Source: Alentia gelatinosa (taxonomy: Eukaryota; Annelida; Polychaeta; Phyllodocida; Polynoidae). From it: a DNA stretch of 64,000 bases. Under the pieces are notes generated by a model that was given only the letters and a program-made list of their open reading frames with translations, was not told the origin of the DNA and searched no databases. The DNA lies in assembly GCA_950022655.1 (NCBI GenBank), contig OX465584.1, positions 66,494,437 through 66,558,436 on the forward strand, read 5' to 3'. This document shows, piece after piece, positions 1-10,447 of the stretch. A program made the position numbers and the translations under genes. Every line of letters begins with the position of its first letter. Position 1 is the first letter of the stretch.

Positions 1-163
1 CACAGATCGCTACTGAGTAGGATACGGAGCTCCGTACCCTCCTAGGAGGATACGGATTTTTGAGATGAAAGTAGTCCCCAAACGTCGGTAAAAAAATGTA
101 AACATAACTTCTTAACTACGTTGAAAGGTTTTCTGACGATCATATTTATTGCTTAAATGTGGG
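1..163. other. unassigned AT-rich edge sequence
   Basis: No reading frame or known element was recognised. A 14-bp perfect palindrome, TACGGAGCTCCGTA, lies near position 30 and is followed by a related ggatacgg word. Confidence 0.5.
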
Positions 164-325
164 TAATAAATACAACATAACCATGATTTGGATCTGCGGG
201 GTCGTATTCTCCTCGTAGTTGATGCTACGTATTACACCTCGCTATCGCTCGGAGTATTACTACGCATCAACTACTCGGAGAATATGACCCCTCAGATCAA
301 AATCATGGTAATATTGTGTATGTAT
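164..325. mobile_element. foldback element H1 (accatgatt subfamily)
   Basis: Two arms of about 66 bp (near 172-237 and 250-316) are inverted copies of each other. The outer ends read acaacataaccatgatt and its complement. Inside is a GTTGATGC...GCATCAAC core with the tip CTCGCTATCGCTCGG. No protein is encoded. The element is short and non-autonomous. The mobilising enzyme is unknown, so the class is left open. Confidence 0.85.
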
Positions 326-590
326 GTAGAGGATGAACACATTATTGGTTAAAGCCATAATTCGATGGTTTCATCACGTGATATGATGAGTAATCCAAGA
401 GATCTTACATGATTTTGCTAATAATATTATATATGATGTTATCTCTACATTCTCTGAAAGTTTCATGTTTATTTATAAATCATTTCCTTCTTAAACCAAT
501 ATATTAAACATCAGAGAAATGATGCCCTGAGGTATCATTCGGCCTGAGCTGGATGATGCCTCAAGGCATCATTTGTCCTTAAAGGGTAAA
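326..590. other. AT-rich spacer with paired 20-bp palindromes
   Basis: No gene was seen. Two related palindromes sit 14 bp apart, at 519-538 (imperfect) and 553-572 (perfect, ATGATGCCTCAAGGCATCAT). They are followed by ccttaaaggg, which resembles the end of family M, so this may be a decayed M-type remnant. Confidence 0.5.
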
Positions 591-1251
591 GTATGTACAA
601 AGGGGTCATTCATTAAGTATGTACACAGGGGTCATTCATTAAGTATATGCACAGGGGCCATTCATTAAATATATAGACAGGGGCCATTCATTAAGTATGT
701 ATGCAGAGGCCGCCCATTAAGTATATACACAGGGGCCATTCATTAAGTATATACACAGGGGTCATTCATTAAGTATATACACAGGGGTCATTCATTAAGT
801 ATGTACACAGGGGCCATTCATTAAGTATGTACACAGGGGCCATTCATTAAGTATATACACAGGGGCCATTCATTAAGTATATACACAGGGGGCATTCATT
901 AAGTATGTACACAGGGGCTATTCATTAAGTATGGACACAGCGGTCATTCATTAAGTATGTACACAGGGACCATTCATTAAGTATATACACAGGGGCCATT
1001 CATTAAGTATGTACACAAGGGGCCATTCATTAAGTATGTACACAGGGGCCATTCATTAAGTATATACACAGGGGCCATTCATTAAGTATATACACAGGGG
1101 CCATTCATTAAGTATGTACACAGGGGCCATTCATTAAGTATATAGACAGGGGCCATTCATTAAGTATGTACACAGGGGCCATTCATTAAGTATATACACA
1201 GGGGCCATTCATTAAGTATATACACAGGGGCCATTCATTAAGTATGTACAC
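591..1251. repeat. 26-bp minisatellite, about 25 copies
   Basis: The unit reads CATTCATTAAGTATATACAC plus AGGGGC. The 26-bp spacing is exact over most of the array. The main variants are tatata/tatgta and ggggcc/ggggtc. It has no coding potential. Confidence 0.95.
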
Positions 1252-1475
1252 AGTGACGAAGTAGGAACGTGTCAGGGTGAAAACAGAAACAGGAAATGTT
1301 AACTGAAATCCTCGAGTCTCCTTTTAACACAGAACAATGGAGGATCACGAGGTCAAACTGAGAATCACCACGTGACAATACGCTCTCTGATTACCCATCA
1401 TTCCTTGTTAATTACTGCCTTTCACCACGCCACCTGGTGACGTCAGGTGTGCTTTGTGTGTGCTTTGACATGGAG
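1252..1475. other. unassigned unique segment with a CRE-like site
   Basis: No reading frame was recognised. A perfect TGACGTCA lies at 1438-1445 and directly follows GCCACCTGG, a CTCF-like word. Function is not established. Confidence 0.4.
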
Positions 1476-1765
1476 TTATTAGACACCCAGAAATATCAGA
1501 CACCCAGAGCTATCAGACACCGGGAGATATCGGACACCAGGAGCTATCAGACACCGGGAAATATCGGACACAGGGAGATATCAGACACTCTGAGATATCG
1601 GACACTGGAAGATATTGAACACCCAGATATATTTTACACCCGGAGATATCAGACACCCAGAGATATCAGACACCCAGAGATATCAGATACCCGGAGATAT
1701 CAGACACCCAGAGATATCAGACACCCAGAGATATCAGATACCCAGAGATATCAGACACTGTGTAC
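1476..1765. repeat. 17-bp minisatellite, about 17 copies
   Basis: The unit is AGACACCCAGAGATATC. Because 17 is not a multiple of 3, translation cycles through all frames and gives a spurious Asp-Thr-Gln-Arg-Tyr-rich product. Not a gene. Confidence 0.93.
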
Positions 1766-2166
1766 TTCACAGGGCAGAGATTATGGAGTCTCCGTACTAA
1801 ACCTATAGGGACTGTGTAATTCACAGGGTGGAGATTATGGAGTCTCCGTACTAAACCTATAGGGACTGTGTAATTCACAGGGTGGAGATTATGGAGTGTC
1901 AATACTAAACCTATAGAGACTGGGTAATTCACAGGGTGGAGATTATGGAGTCTCAATACTAAGCCTATAGGGACTGTGTACTTCACAGGGCAGAGATTAT
2001 GGAGTCTCGTACTAAACCTATAGAGACTGTGTAATTTACAGGGTGGAGATTATGGAGTCTCAATACTAAACCTATAGGGACTGTGTACTTCACAGGGCAG
2101 AGATTATGGAGTCTCCGTACTAAACCTATAGCGACTGTAATTCACAGGGTGGAGATTATTGAGTCT
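1757..2166. repeat. 54-bp minisatellite, about 7.5 copies
   Basis: The unit starts GACTGTGTAATTCACAGGG and contains GAGATTATGGAGTCTC and CTAAACCTATAGG. The period of 54 bp is 18 codons, so the minus strand reads as an 18-residue peptide repeat (VNYTVPIGLV...). This is an arithmetic consequence of the period and no other evidence supports a protein. Confidence 0.93.
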
Positions 2167-2318
2167 GATGTACGTGTTTAGCACTGGAGGCAGGTCAGTG
2201 GATTCCCAAGGCTATAAGCCTAGTTCATTAAGAATTCTTCTCCCATAGAGCGCAGTGAGAACCTTGTACAGAATACAACTTAGAGACTGTGAGATCTCAT
2301 GAGGGGGGTGCTGAGCGG
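2166..2318 (+). repeat. dispersed repeat E, copy 1
   Basis: Matches 27538-27668 and 32262-32413 in the same orientation. Shared words include GTGGATTCTCAAGGCTCTAA, GAGAACCTTGTACAGAATAC and GTGAGATCTTATGAG. No terminal inverted repeats were recognised. Class unknown. Confidence 0.8.
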
Positions 2319-2330
2319 GGACGGAGGGTA

Positions 2331-2616
2331 AGGCCCGGCGTCCACCTACTACAATAGAATCGTAGACCTCCCGATATAGCACCGATACAAAATGTCAAAA
2401 TCGGTGCCATATCAGGAAGGTGCAAAATCGTAGACATATGTCTAGACAAGCCAAGCCACCATGCATTGTATGGGGTTTCTATTGGTGTCTAATCACAGAA
2501 ACGTGGTCAGCTGCCCCGATATTCGGTAACCTTCCGACGCGATTTTGAATTTTTATCAGGAGGTGCATCGTAGACCATATCGGAGCCATATCGTAGTAGG
2601 TGGACGCCGGACCTTA
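2331..2616 (+). mobile_element. MITE-like element D, copy 1
   Basis: Terminal inverted repeats are AAGGCCCGGCGTCCACCTAC and its near complement at the right end, flanking about 240 bp. The second copy at 14912-15184 is similar throughout, including CCACCATGCATTGTATGGGG and CCTTCCGACGCGATTTTGA. It has no coding capacity. Confidence 0.85.
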
Positions 2617-2865
2617 AGCCCGTGTCTGGGTCCCTGGGCTGGTCTCTGCCCTCTCAGTGACCGGGGCGCGGCGGGTGTCCTTTCTCAAACGGAGTAAATA
2701 TCGCGCGGTATTTGGCTGACATTTGGAGAACCGTCTTGCGGGGTTTTTATCTCCACGGTTCGCTCTACATCAAGGCAGGGTCGGAGCAAGAGGCGTCGTC
2801 CGCGGGCACAGGACCCTCACACACCGAGCATAGCTCAAAGGACATCTAGACGTGTTTTACACGTA
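2617..2865. other. unassigned GC-richer segment
   Basis: Contains CpG-rich words such as ggggcgcggcggg and tatcgcgcggtat. No reading frame, splice signal or repeat family was recognised. Confidence 0.4.
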
Positions 2866-3152
2866 GTTCAGGGACCTCTTTCAGTAGTCTTGTGACATTA
2901 CGCCTAGACAGACATCAACAGCGACACAAACAGTGCAAGCAACAGCGGAAAACGGACTAGCAAATATCTGAAGACCGAAGATCGATTATAGGTTCTACGT
3001 ATCCCCTACTTGTGTTAAAGTGTCATTGTTTAATTCCTACGAAAAGTGAGTGAAACTCTGCGTATCATCGATTGCAATCTTGTGATCTGTCCGTATGGTG
3101 TGACAGACGCCATCTAGACATGTCACGAGACTACTGAAACAGGTCCCTGATT
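2866..3152. repeat. short-armed inverted repeat
   Basis: The left arm at about 2868-2910 (cagggacctctttcagtagt, then cttgtgaca) and the right arm at about 3108-3150 are inverted copies separated by about 200 bp. Possibly a foldback element, seen once in the window. Confidence 0.65.
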
Positions 3153-3155
3153 GCA

Positions 3156-3372
3156 TTAAAGGCATATCCTACAATTCACAGTGGCGATTTTTTAATGATG
3201 TCAATTATAAGTCAAAACTTGTTTCTTGGGGTTCATTCTAATTTGGCATAAGTAAATTTAACATTTTGTCTAGTCTATCTAAGCTAAATAGGTAAAATAG
3301 GCCAATTCATATTTGCTTGATTTACATAGGAAATATACTGAAAAATATTCTTTTCTTCAATTCTTTCAAAGT
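3156..3372 (+). mobile_element. element F, copy 1 (5' part)
   Basis: Starts TTAAAGGCATATCCTACAAT and follows the full copy at 21501-22036 through ttcttcaattctttcaa. It has lost most of the GCCACCTGGTG motif after tcacagtggcg. The right half is absent. Confidence 0.8.
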
Positions 3373-3384
3373 AGACGTCTTACG

Positions 3385-3580
3385 TTCTGATGGCCAAGGT
3401 TGAGATACCTATTTCAGAGATTTATGTAGGCCATCCCTATATCTATTTAACATTATACAGCCAAATAACATGAACAAACTGCCATTTTGTGTACATATGA
3501 TCCTATCCATTCACAGTCTGTTGACCTGATGTCGGTGCTCATTCAATACGGGCACAGTGTGCCCGAACATTATTTTTCCT
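3385..3580 (+). repeat. dispersed repeat X, copy 1
   Basis: Shares ccaaataacatgaa, ggcacagtgtgcccgaacat and tatttatgt words with 39325-39600, 39950-40215 and 53985-54290. Diverged and without clear termini. Confidence 0.5.
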
Positions 3581-3960
3581 TGAGACTGGCAAACCACCTT
3601 GTCATGAGAATTTAGTACCAAGATAGAACTGTATGAGACTAGGGGAAAGGTGTGAAGTACACCCATCTCAGGTACATTAGTCTCTACATGTGAATCCCAC
3701 TTAAAGGTGTGAAGTACACCCATCTCAGGTACATCCGTCTCTATGTGTGAATTCCACTTAAAGGTGTGAAGTACACCCGTCTCAGGTACATTAGTCTCTA
3801 CGTGTGAATCCCACTTAAAGGTGTGAAGTACACCCGTCTCAGGTACATCAGTCTCTACGTGTGAATCCCGCTTAAGGATCCCGGGCCCTGACGGGGGGCA
3901 GGATTTTGAGGATGAGGCCCGGAAGTCGCTTATTGATCTCCCGCCAGACGGCGCGGCCAT
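3511..3960 (-). CDS. possible small protein with 19-residue repeats (doubtful)
   Basis: This minus-strand frame starts at a true ATG (3960-3958) and gives 149 residues. About 31 non-repetitive residues (MAAPSGGRSISDFRASSSKS...) come first. Four 19-residue repeats of the type DSHVETDVPETGVLHTFKW follow, then a unique C-terminal tail of about 50 residues. The repeats are encoded by a 57-bp minisatellite, a multiple of three, so openness there is weak evidence. The N-terminal part is GC-rich and lies in a promoter-like region, which is why the frame is kept. Against it, the CCAAT box is only about 35 bp upstream of the ATG, which is close for a start downstream of transcription initiation, and the tail overlaps dispersed repeat X. 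No domain was recognised. No function is proposed. Confidence 0.2.
   Translation of the reverse strand: MAAPSGGRSISDFRASSSKSCPPSGPGILKRDSHVETDVPETGVLHTFKWDSHVETNVPETGVLHTFKWNSHIETDVPEMGVLHTFKWDSHVETNVPEMGVLHTFPLVSYSSILVLNSHDKVVCQSQGKIMFGHTVPVLNEHRHQVNRL
3646..3878. repeat. 57-bp minisatellite, about 4 copies
   Basis: Starts of the unit AAAGGTGTGAAGTACACCC are spaced exactly 57 bp (3646, 3703, 3760). The unit ends in gtgaatcccactt. It may be part of the doubtful minus-strand reading frame here. Confidence 0.93.
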
Positions 3961-4030
3961 CTGCCCGCACAGATATCACGTGACGGGAGGCAGCCAATCA
4001 GCGGCCAGTACGGTGTACGCTGAGAGAGGA
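3915..4030. promoter_or_regulatory. TATA-less promoter-like motif cluster
   Basis: CCGGAAGT (ETS-type, 3919-3926), TCACGTGAC (USF-type E-box, 3976-3984) and CCAAT (3994-3998) fall within 80 bp of GC-rich sequence. These motifs are typical of animal TATA-less promoters. Direction is unclear. A start to the right fits CCAAT spacing, while the nearby ATG points left. Confidence 0.4.
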
Positions 4031-4120
4031 CTGACAAAGGGTCGTGTGAGAGGAGTAGGAGGGGGTTCGGGAATCTGGTCTATCGTGATACGAGTAATAC
4101 GGAGAGACCGTGTTTACATG

Positions 4121-4198
4121 CCACACATCGTGTTTACGCACCACACATCGTGTTTACGTACCCCACATCGTTTTACGCACCACACATCGTGTTTACGC
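4121..4198. repeat. 20-bp tandem repeat, 4 copies
   Basis: The unit is CCACACATCGTGTTTACGCA, starting at 4121, 4141, 4161 and 4180. The third unit has lost one base. Confidence 0.9.
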
Positions 4199-4633
4199 TG
4201 CAGGGAAAGCCACACTTTGTTCTTGTCCTTCTCAACAATACAAGATGTGGGATCCAGGGCCCCGTTGAATAAAAAAAGTATCGTCCGTGAGGCTGGACGA
4301 TAAGACATATTGAAGGATGGACGAGAAATACACGACAATTTATTTTCAGTGCAGCATAAAACTGGGTGTCCACGTGAGCCCTGTCGTCCATGCCTGATAT
4401 CGTAGAATTATCGTAGAGTTATTGTATAACTGACCTATATCCACGGGGACCACAAAACACGCATAACATTGTATTAGTGTTTGATAAATAACATCATAAT
4501 ATATTGTAAATACCTCCAAAAGATTATTCAGATTCATTTAATATTTCCAAAATTATAGCATATTTCAATATTAGAACTAAACCTGAGATCTACATTGATT
4601 CACAGATTGAGCTGTGTGTCAGTGGGGGCCGTC
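4199..4633. other. unassigned unique segment
   Basis: Mostly AT-rich. Frames here are short and have no recognisable domain. Nothing else was seen. Confidence 0.5.
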
Positions 4634-4634
4634 C

Positions 4635-4948
4635 TTAAAGGCCAATGCCCATCTACCGATTTTGGAACATTTATGTACCTTTGTTGGCGACAAACGGACG
4701 GTAATTTGTGTCAGCAAAGGCATCCTAACGGAATCGGCCGTAGTCGGTAGATGTAGGACAGCTAGGCAAGGGGGAACCACCGATTAGTAGACTGATTTGC
4801 TTAGGACTAATATCCACCACCACATCTCCTCAATGTCCACTGGTCGAGCGAGGGGTTACGTAATTTGCCTGCGACAAGTTCACCGACTCCTTTACGATTT
4901 GTGAGCTAATCGTTAAACCCTTAATCGGCAGATGGGCATTGGGCTTAA
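4635..4948 (-). mobile_element. MITE-like element A, copy 1
   Basis: The ends are AAGGCCAATGCCCATCTACC and the complementary GATGGGCATTGGGCTT, flanked by TTA/TAA. An internal inverted copy of the ATCTACCGA motif and a TTTGTYGGCGACAAA palindrome are present. The target flank would fit a Harbinger-like (TWA) origin, which is an inference. It abuts element M1 and shares its TTAA. Confidence 0.9.
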
Positions 4949-5855
4949 CCCTTTCCCTGCAGCACCCAGTTCCCCTACTTAGCATAACACGGCAGACATT
5001 GCCTGCATAAACGAACCTGCTAGGGCAGGCACCTTTTTTGAAAATAATAATGTCACATGATGTGTCATGTCATTTGAGTAATTTACCTTGGTAGCTAATG
5101 ATATTTTGTTTTACCAAATCAAAGGTCAATATGGCGTTTTTACTATGTTAAAATTTCTTTCAATTCAAACAATTATTTATTTATTTATTAAATTTTGTAT
5201 ATAAGTATCGACGATGCCTCTATGATGCCTGGAGGCATCATGCTGCTGTAGCCAGGGGAATGCCTGGAGGCATCATGCTGCTGTAACCAGGGGAATGCCT
5301 GGAGGCATCATGCTGCTGTAGCCAGGGGAATGCCTGGAGGCATCATGCTGCTGTAACCAGGGGAATGTGTGGAGGCATCATGCTGCTGTAGCCAGGGGAA
5401 TGCCTGGAGGCATCATGCTGCTGTAGCCAGGGGAATGCCTGGAGGCATCATGCTGCTGTAGTCAGGGGAATGCCTGGAGGCATCATGCTGCTGTAGTCAG
5501 GGGAATGCCTTGAGGCATCATGCTGCTGTAACAAGGGGAATGCCTGGAGGCATCATGCTGCAATAGCCAGGGGAATGCCTGGAGGCATCATGCTGCTGTA
5601 GCCAGGGGAATGCCTGGAGGCATCATGCTGCTGTAGCCAGGGGAATGCCTGGAGGCATCATGCTGCTGTAGCCAGGGGAATGTGTGGAGGCATCATGCTC
5701 CTGTAGCCAGGGGAATGCCTGGAGGCATCATGCTGCCGTAGCCAGGGGAATACCTGGAGGTATCATGCTGCTGTAGCCAGGGGAATGCCTCGAGGCTTCA
5801 TGCTGCTGTAGCCAGGGGAATGCCTGGAGGCATCATGCTGCGGTTAAAGGGTTAA
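4945..5855 (+). mobile_element. piggyBac-like MITE M1 carrying a minisatellite
   Basis: Bounded by TTAA on both sides, with ends CCCTTTCCCTGCAGCAC and CCGCAG...AAAGGG in inverted relation. The TTAA target and CCC start are typical of piggyBac elements. An AT-rich left part of about 270 bp (gtcacatgatgtgtcatgtc, ttaccttggtagctaatgat) is followed by about 18 copies of a 35-bp repeat. The same layout occurs inverted at 37297-38899. No transposase is present. Confidence 0.85.
5221..5841 (+). repeat. 35-bp minisatellite inside M1, about 18 copies
   Basis: The unit is AATGCCTGGAGGCATCATGC plus TGCTGTAGCCAGGGG, with a 35-bp spacing. Each unit holds the inverted pair TGCCT..AGGCA. It is the reverse complement of the repeat in M2. 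Confidence 0.95.
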
Positions 5856-6348
5856 TAGAACTACTGGTGGCAATTCCCTCTCAATTACTAGTCGGTCAAT
5901 TTAGTGATACACCCATCACAAATTGCTATATTATTTATTTCTGCGCATCTCGTCTTTAATATATGCCTTTAAAATAACGCCACTACAACTGTGTGATTAT
6001 TCTCCACCGGAAAAAAATCCAATCAACAACAGTGAGATAGTTTATTGTCTCGCATATTGATATTACGTGTATCCAATAACTATTCATTTTAAACAAGACA
6101 TTTTACTATTAGTATTTCAATATTATGGGTTATAAATGCCCACTCCCATTGTATTTGTAGAAGTAAGTCTTGCAGCAAAATAGTCCCTTATGTTTCTGAT
6201 TTTTAATTACATTTCAATTACAGTTTAATTGCATTTTTAAGAATGAACTGTTGACAGTAACATTCAAATGGATTGAAGGAAGGAAAGTCATTTATTGATT
6301 GGTCTGTCACAAATCTTAAATCTAGAAAACAAGTTTTAACAAAAGACT
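5856..6348. other. AT-rich spacer without recognised features
   Basis: Low-complexity A/T runs. No reading frame with a recognisable product and no repeat family was detected. Confidence 0.5.
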
Positions 6349-6520
6349 TGCAGAGGTCTACAATAGGACATTTTGGTGGAGCGTGCACTTCCCGAATGCC
6401 CCGACACCACTGTTGTAAAGCCCCCCTTCATATGACAAGGCGTCAACAAGCGCCGATTGGAACTTTCTTGTCGGCGCTTGTCGTAGTCTTGTCGTGGTTG
6501 GTGGACGCCACCCTTCAGGC
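6349..6520. mobile_element. element B, half copy
   Basis: Contains the right half of family B. It runs from gcagaggtctacaatagga through CTTTCTTGTCGGCGCTTGTC to the terminal GTGGTTGGTGGACGCCACCC. The left terminus is missing. Confidence 0.85.
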
Positions 6521-6677
6521 TCGGCGTTCACTAAGCCCCCGATACCCTACGATAGACCTTACGATGCGTGCATCGGGGTGAATCCTCGGCTGTATCGTCT
6601 ACAGATTAAAGCCGACTTTCCAACGGTTTACCGATCTTGTGTCTGATGATGCATCATGAGGCCTGTTGTAGTGTAAT

Positions 6678-6990
6678 AAAAAACTCCATAGGCTTAACAT
6701 TGGGTCACTGTTTTCGGTCTGGAGTTCAGAAAAATGAAAAATATCGCTCTAGTGGGATACACTTGACAAATAACGTCATTTGTTAATGTAGAAGTAATTT
6801 AGACGGGCGGGGTAGGATGAATTCTAAACCAAACTCGAGTTAGTCATGTTATTGTTCATCGCACTCCGGCAAGATCGCGTATTACTGCTCTCGGCTTCGC
6901 CTCACGCAGTAATACGCGATCTTGCCGTTGTGCGATAAACAACAACGCGACTAACTCTTGTTTGGTTTCTCCATATTATCTACATATTAA
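6678..6990 (+). mobile_element. element G, copy 1, with hairpin H2
   Basis: The flank cataggcttaacattggg and the word ggggtaggatgaattctaaac are shared with 51010-51290. The central hairpin (6828-6967) has arms starting aaccaaactcgagttagtc and a tip near 6889-6905. It contains GCGTATTACTGC / GCAGTAATACGC and differs in sequence from the hairpin in copy 2. Confidence 0.7.
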
Positions 6991-7318
6991 ACGCCTGGTC
7001 CGTTTTCCCTATTTCGACCACAGGAATATACAGGTCTATCATATTAACAAGATTTGCTTTCTAAACATCACACAATATTACTCAGTTATGTGGGGTTTTC
7101 ATTGGCAGAGTTTGGGATTTCCTTAGACCAGCTTTCAGTGCCGAAAAATGGTCAGATTTCTGGCAAAAACCATTTCCATCAACCGACTTTTGTTGGGAGA
7201 AACCTTTAAGGTTCTTATCAGTTAAGGGAAATCCTACCATGTTTTTATTTCTGTTAGCTGATTGGGGTGAAGGGTTTAAACAAAGGTTTCATGGATTACC
7301 TTGTTTTGATCGTTGAGG
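6991..7318. other. unassigned spacer
   Basis: No gene, repeat family or regulatory cluster was recognised. Confidence 0.45.
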
Positions 7319-7444
7319 ATATACACAATAAAGACTGGTTTTGTGTACGAGTGGCCGTAATCTCCGAGTAGTTGACGCGTAGTAATATCCTAGCGAGATT
7401 ATGGTCACTCGTAGACAAAACCAGTTGTTATTGTATTTATTACC
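7319..7444. mobile_element. foldback element H3 (actggttt subfamily, shortened)
   Basis: The ends are ACACAATAAAGACTGGTTTT and complementary AAAACCAGTTGTTATTG, with a central GAGTAGTTGACGCGTAGTAA. The inner part of the right arm is deleted compared with H10. Confidence 0.85.
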
Positions 7445-7892
7445 AACCTACAAGACTAATAACAAGTCTGTTGCAATTAAAAAGCTTCTGAAAGCCATTT
7501 TTTTATGGGGGTCATGTAGGCTCAGATAGTGCCTATTTCCACAGTGCTCCAGGCTTAAAATTTACATGCACTACTCTTCGCCTGCATTTTGTACAGAATT
7601 CAGAGATATTACATGACACAGATGTGGAATGGGTCATTTACAGTAGAGGTTGGTAGTATCACCGACTACCTAGGACAACAATTAAACAAAACCACCGGTT
7701 GTGTCACCGTATGACACTTTTAGTTCCATACGCCACTGCACTGTCAAGCTTGGCAGTAATTCGGTGTAGACTTACACCAATAATATAGTTCGCCATTAAC
7801 CTGTGATTTTAGGATGCAAAATGTGTTATGATAGTGATTTCTGATGGTAAATGAGGTTATTATGATCGATTCTAAATAACTAGCATTGAATA
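7445..7892. other. unassigned spacer
   Basis: AT-rich. The only local structure noted is a short gtcaccgtatgac inverted word. No gene was recognised. Confidence 0.4.
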
Positions 7893-8202
7893 AAAATGGT
7901 GACCATCTACCGATTCAGGGTTGAGCGATTAGTTCCCAAATCGTATAGGAGTCGGTTAACTTGTCGCAGGCAAATTTCATAACTCTTCGCTCGACTGGTG
8001 GACATTAAGAAGATGGGGTGGTGGATATTAGTCCTAAGCAAATCGGTCTACTAATCGGTGGCTCACCCTTGCCTAGCTGTCCTACATCTACCGACTACGG
8101 CTGACTCCGTTAGGATGCCTTTGGTGAGACAAATTACCGTCCGTTTGTCGCCGACAAAGGTACATGAATGTTCCGGAATCGGTAGATGGGCATTGGGCTT
8201 TA
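7893..8202 (+). mobile_element. element A, copy 2
   Basis: The left end is worn (ggtgaccatctaccgattca) and the right end intact (GGTAGATGGGCATTGGGCTT). The internal order matches copies 3 and 5. Confidence 0.88.
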
Positions 8203-8410
8203 GTGAACCACCACCTTCAGATGTCCTTTTGTCACTGACAAGTTGTGCTTTCTCTATTCCAAAATCGGTGGCGAAAAGTTCATCAACATGTTGATAAATC
8301 TGGTCGCCAACAACGGTAAGTTGGTAGATGGGGGTTGATTGGGTTACGTAATTCACCTGCGACAAGTTCACCGACTCCTATACGATTCGCAAACTAACTA
8401 TTTTATCGAA
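8203..8410 (-). mobile_element. element A variant, fragment
   Basis: Contains caaaatcggtggcgaaaagt, ttcatcaacatgttgataaa and the A-family end region acctgcgacaagttcaccga. The same variant appears at 50745-51003. Confidence 0.75.
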
Positions 8411-9054
8411 CTTCACTTAAATATTATTAAACAATAAGCTCTGTACGAGGTACAGACAATGCTCTTCGTGTACGAGCCTAGATTATTAAACGGGTCCCAG
8501 GCCTGCTTCCATGAGGTTTATGAGATGCTTTCTCATGTCCGGTTTCACTGATCAGGCCGGCCTTGACCTTGGTCTCCAGGGAAGATACGGCCAACATTCG
8601 ACGGCATTTGACCTTCTGTGACCTTTCGCAGAAACCCATTCATCTGTTCATAGGTCCGCAGTTTGGCTTTCACAGGCGACTTTATCCCACTCGCCGTACA
8701 ATTATCAAATTAAGGCTCCTTATTTTAAATGGTTATTGATGAGTGGTGAGAGGTGAACTGTCATGTCGTCGTTTATTGGTCGTGGTTTATTGACTAGAGG
8801 GACTGTGAGTGTAGTACTGGGCGGGGGGTTAGAGAGCAGATGAGTCACCATTATCATATTAGGCCACTCAAAAAAAATGTTTCTCATCACCGCGCGCATC
8901 AGAAAAAACGATTTTAGAAGATTTTTTTTTTTTTTAAATAGGTGAACCTTGATAGAAATTGTGAAAGGTATGTGTATTTAATATCAAATTAAAGCTCCTG
9001 ATGTCAAGGATGCTTTAAATGTACAGACAATAAAAATCTGGAAACCGTTTGTTA
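8411..9054. other. unassigned spacer
   Basis: Mixed composition with a T/A run near 8920. No reading frame or repeat family was recognised. Confidence 0.45.
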
Positions 9055-9125
9055 GCAGACACCCCGCGTAAGCGGCCACTTTGGCCCGGATCGGAGGGTG
9101 GCCGCTTATGCGGGGTTTTACTGTA
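9055..9125. mobile_element. pogo-like solo hairpin T1
   Basis: ACCCCGCGTAAGCGGCCAC and GTGGCCGCTTATGCGGGGTT form a near-perfect hairpin, ending TTTTACTGTA. The CAGTAAAACC..CG end style is typical of Tc1/mariner pogo-group elements. That class is inferred from the ends only. Confidence 0.75.
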
Positions 9126-9649
9126 TGTCTGACGCCCATTTTATGGCACTTCAAAAGCCATCTTTAATATAGCCAAAAAAAACAAAAAAAACCTCGTCAT
9201 ATTTTTCATGGCTTGCTGATGAGAAACAAGTTTGTTTTTTTAGTGGCCTAACAGTGGGTTTTTTTATTCAGCAAAATTCATTCTGTCTAGATAGACAGCT
9301 CTTCCATGAATAGGGAACAAAGTATCCATAATCAAAAACCTTAACTAAACGTACTCAACTAAAGATGATTAATACATAAATCTGAAAGTTTAAACAGTGG
9401 AATTTTAATACATCACCAAATGAATACCCAGTCAGTGGAACAACATAATTATTACACAAACAGTGGTAGGTGCACCTTCAGAGATTTTTACTTAAAGGAT
9501 TTCTTAGTGGGTAATAATTATGTCTCGAGGCTTAGGGCATTCCACAACTTAGAACCTCCATGAGAAGGACTTTAGAGGTACCCATTGTGCTAACGCAATC
9601 GCTACAACTCTGCTCAGAGGGTTGCTTGATGCTGCTTTATGTCGTACAC
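9126..9649. other. unassigned AT-rich spacer
   Basis: Poly-A runs and no coding signal. Nothing else was recognised. Confidence 0.45.
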
Positions 9650-9971
9650 TAAAGCCGGATGCCCATCTACCGATTTAGGGTTGAACGATTAGTTCCCAAA
9701 TCGTATAAAAGTCGGTCACCTTGTCGCAGGCAAATTACTTAACCCCTCGCTCGATCTGCACACTGATAAAATCAGTGTATGGTCCCCTAATCGCTGGGGG
9801 AGGGCAAAAACCAAAAAAGCAGTGTGTTCGCTAATCGTTGGGTAGCCTTGCCTAGCTGTCCTACATCTACCGACTCCGTTAGGATGGCTCGGCTGAGACA
9901 AATTACCCTCCGTTTGGCGCCGACAAACGTACATAAATGTTCCGATATCGGTAGATGGGCATTGGGCTTAA
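9650..9971 (+). mobile_element. element A, copy 3
   Basis: Complete. It runs from TAA-AGCCGGATGCCCATCTACC to GGTAGATGGGCATTGGGCT-TAA, about 322 bp. Flanking TAA may be a 3-bp target duplication. Confidence 0.92.
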
Positions 9972-10447
9972 CTCTGGTTATATCACGGTGTGATAGAATT
10001 GTCTGTGATGAAGATGACAGACAAGTATAGGTGACTTAAGACCGACGCACACTTTGCGACTTTATTCCCTTGCGATATGCTTTAAAAAATGTTTTTGAAA
10101 ATATCCAGGGGAAGCGGCCAATGCAGCAGGGGTCGGGAAAAGTCAGCGATGAAATACTTTTTTTCAATTATAATCTGTTTGTATGAAGAGAAACATATAT
10201 ATTAGGAAATGTACTTATAAGTTGAACTATACAGATCCCGTCCAAAATCGGACAATCTTCCCTGAAAAGAGACTGGTGAAAGGCTGGGAGGGGCAAGGTA
10301 GCGGCCCAGCGGCCCTCCCAGCGGGAGATGGCATCCACAAGGTTATATAAAAATGAAAATGAAATGTACTACAGCACCGGAGTCGTACTGGCAGAGCATG
10401 AAAACCAGCCTCACAAGAAGCTGAGCATTGTTACAGTTTAAGGGCAT
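9972..10447. other. unassigned spacer
   Basis: No recognisable gene. A CCCAGC-rich stretch lies near 10290-10330. Confidence 0.4.
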
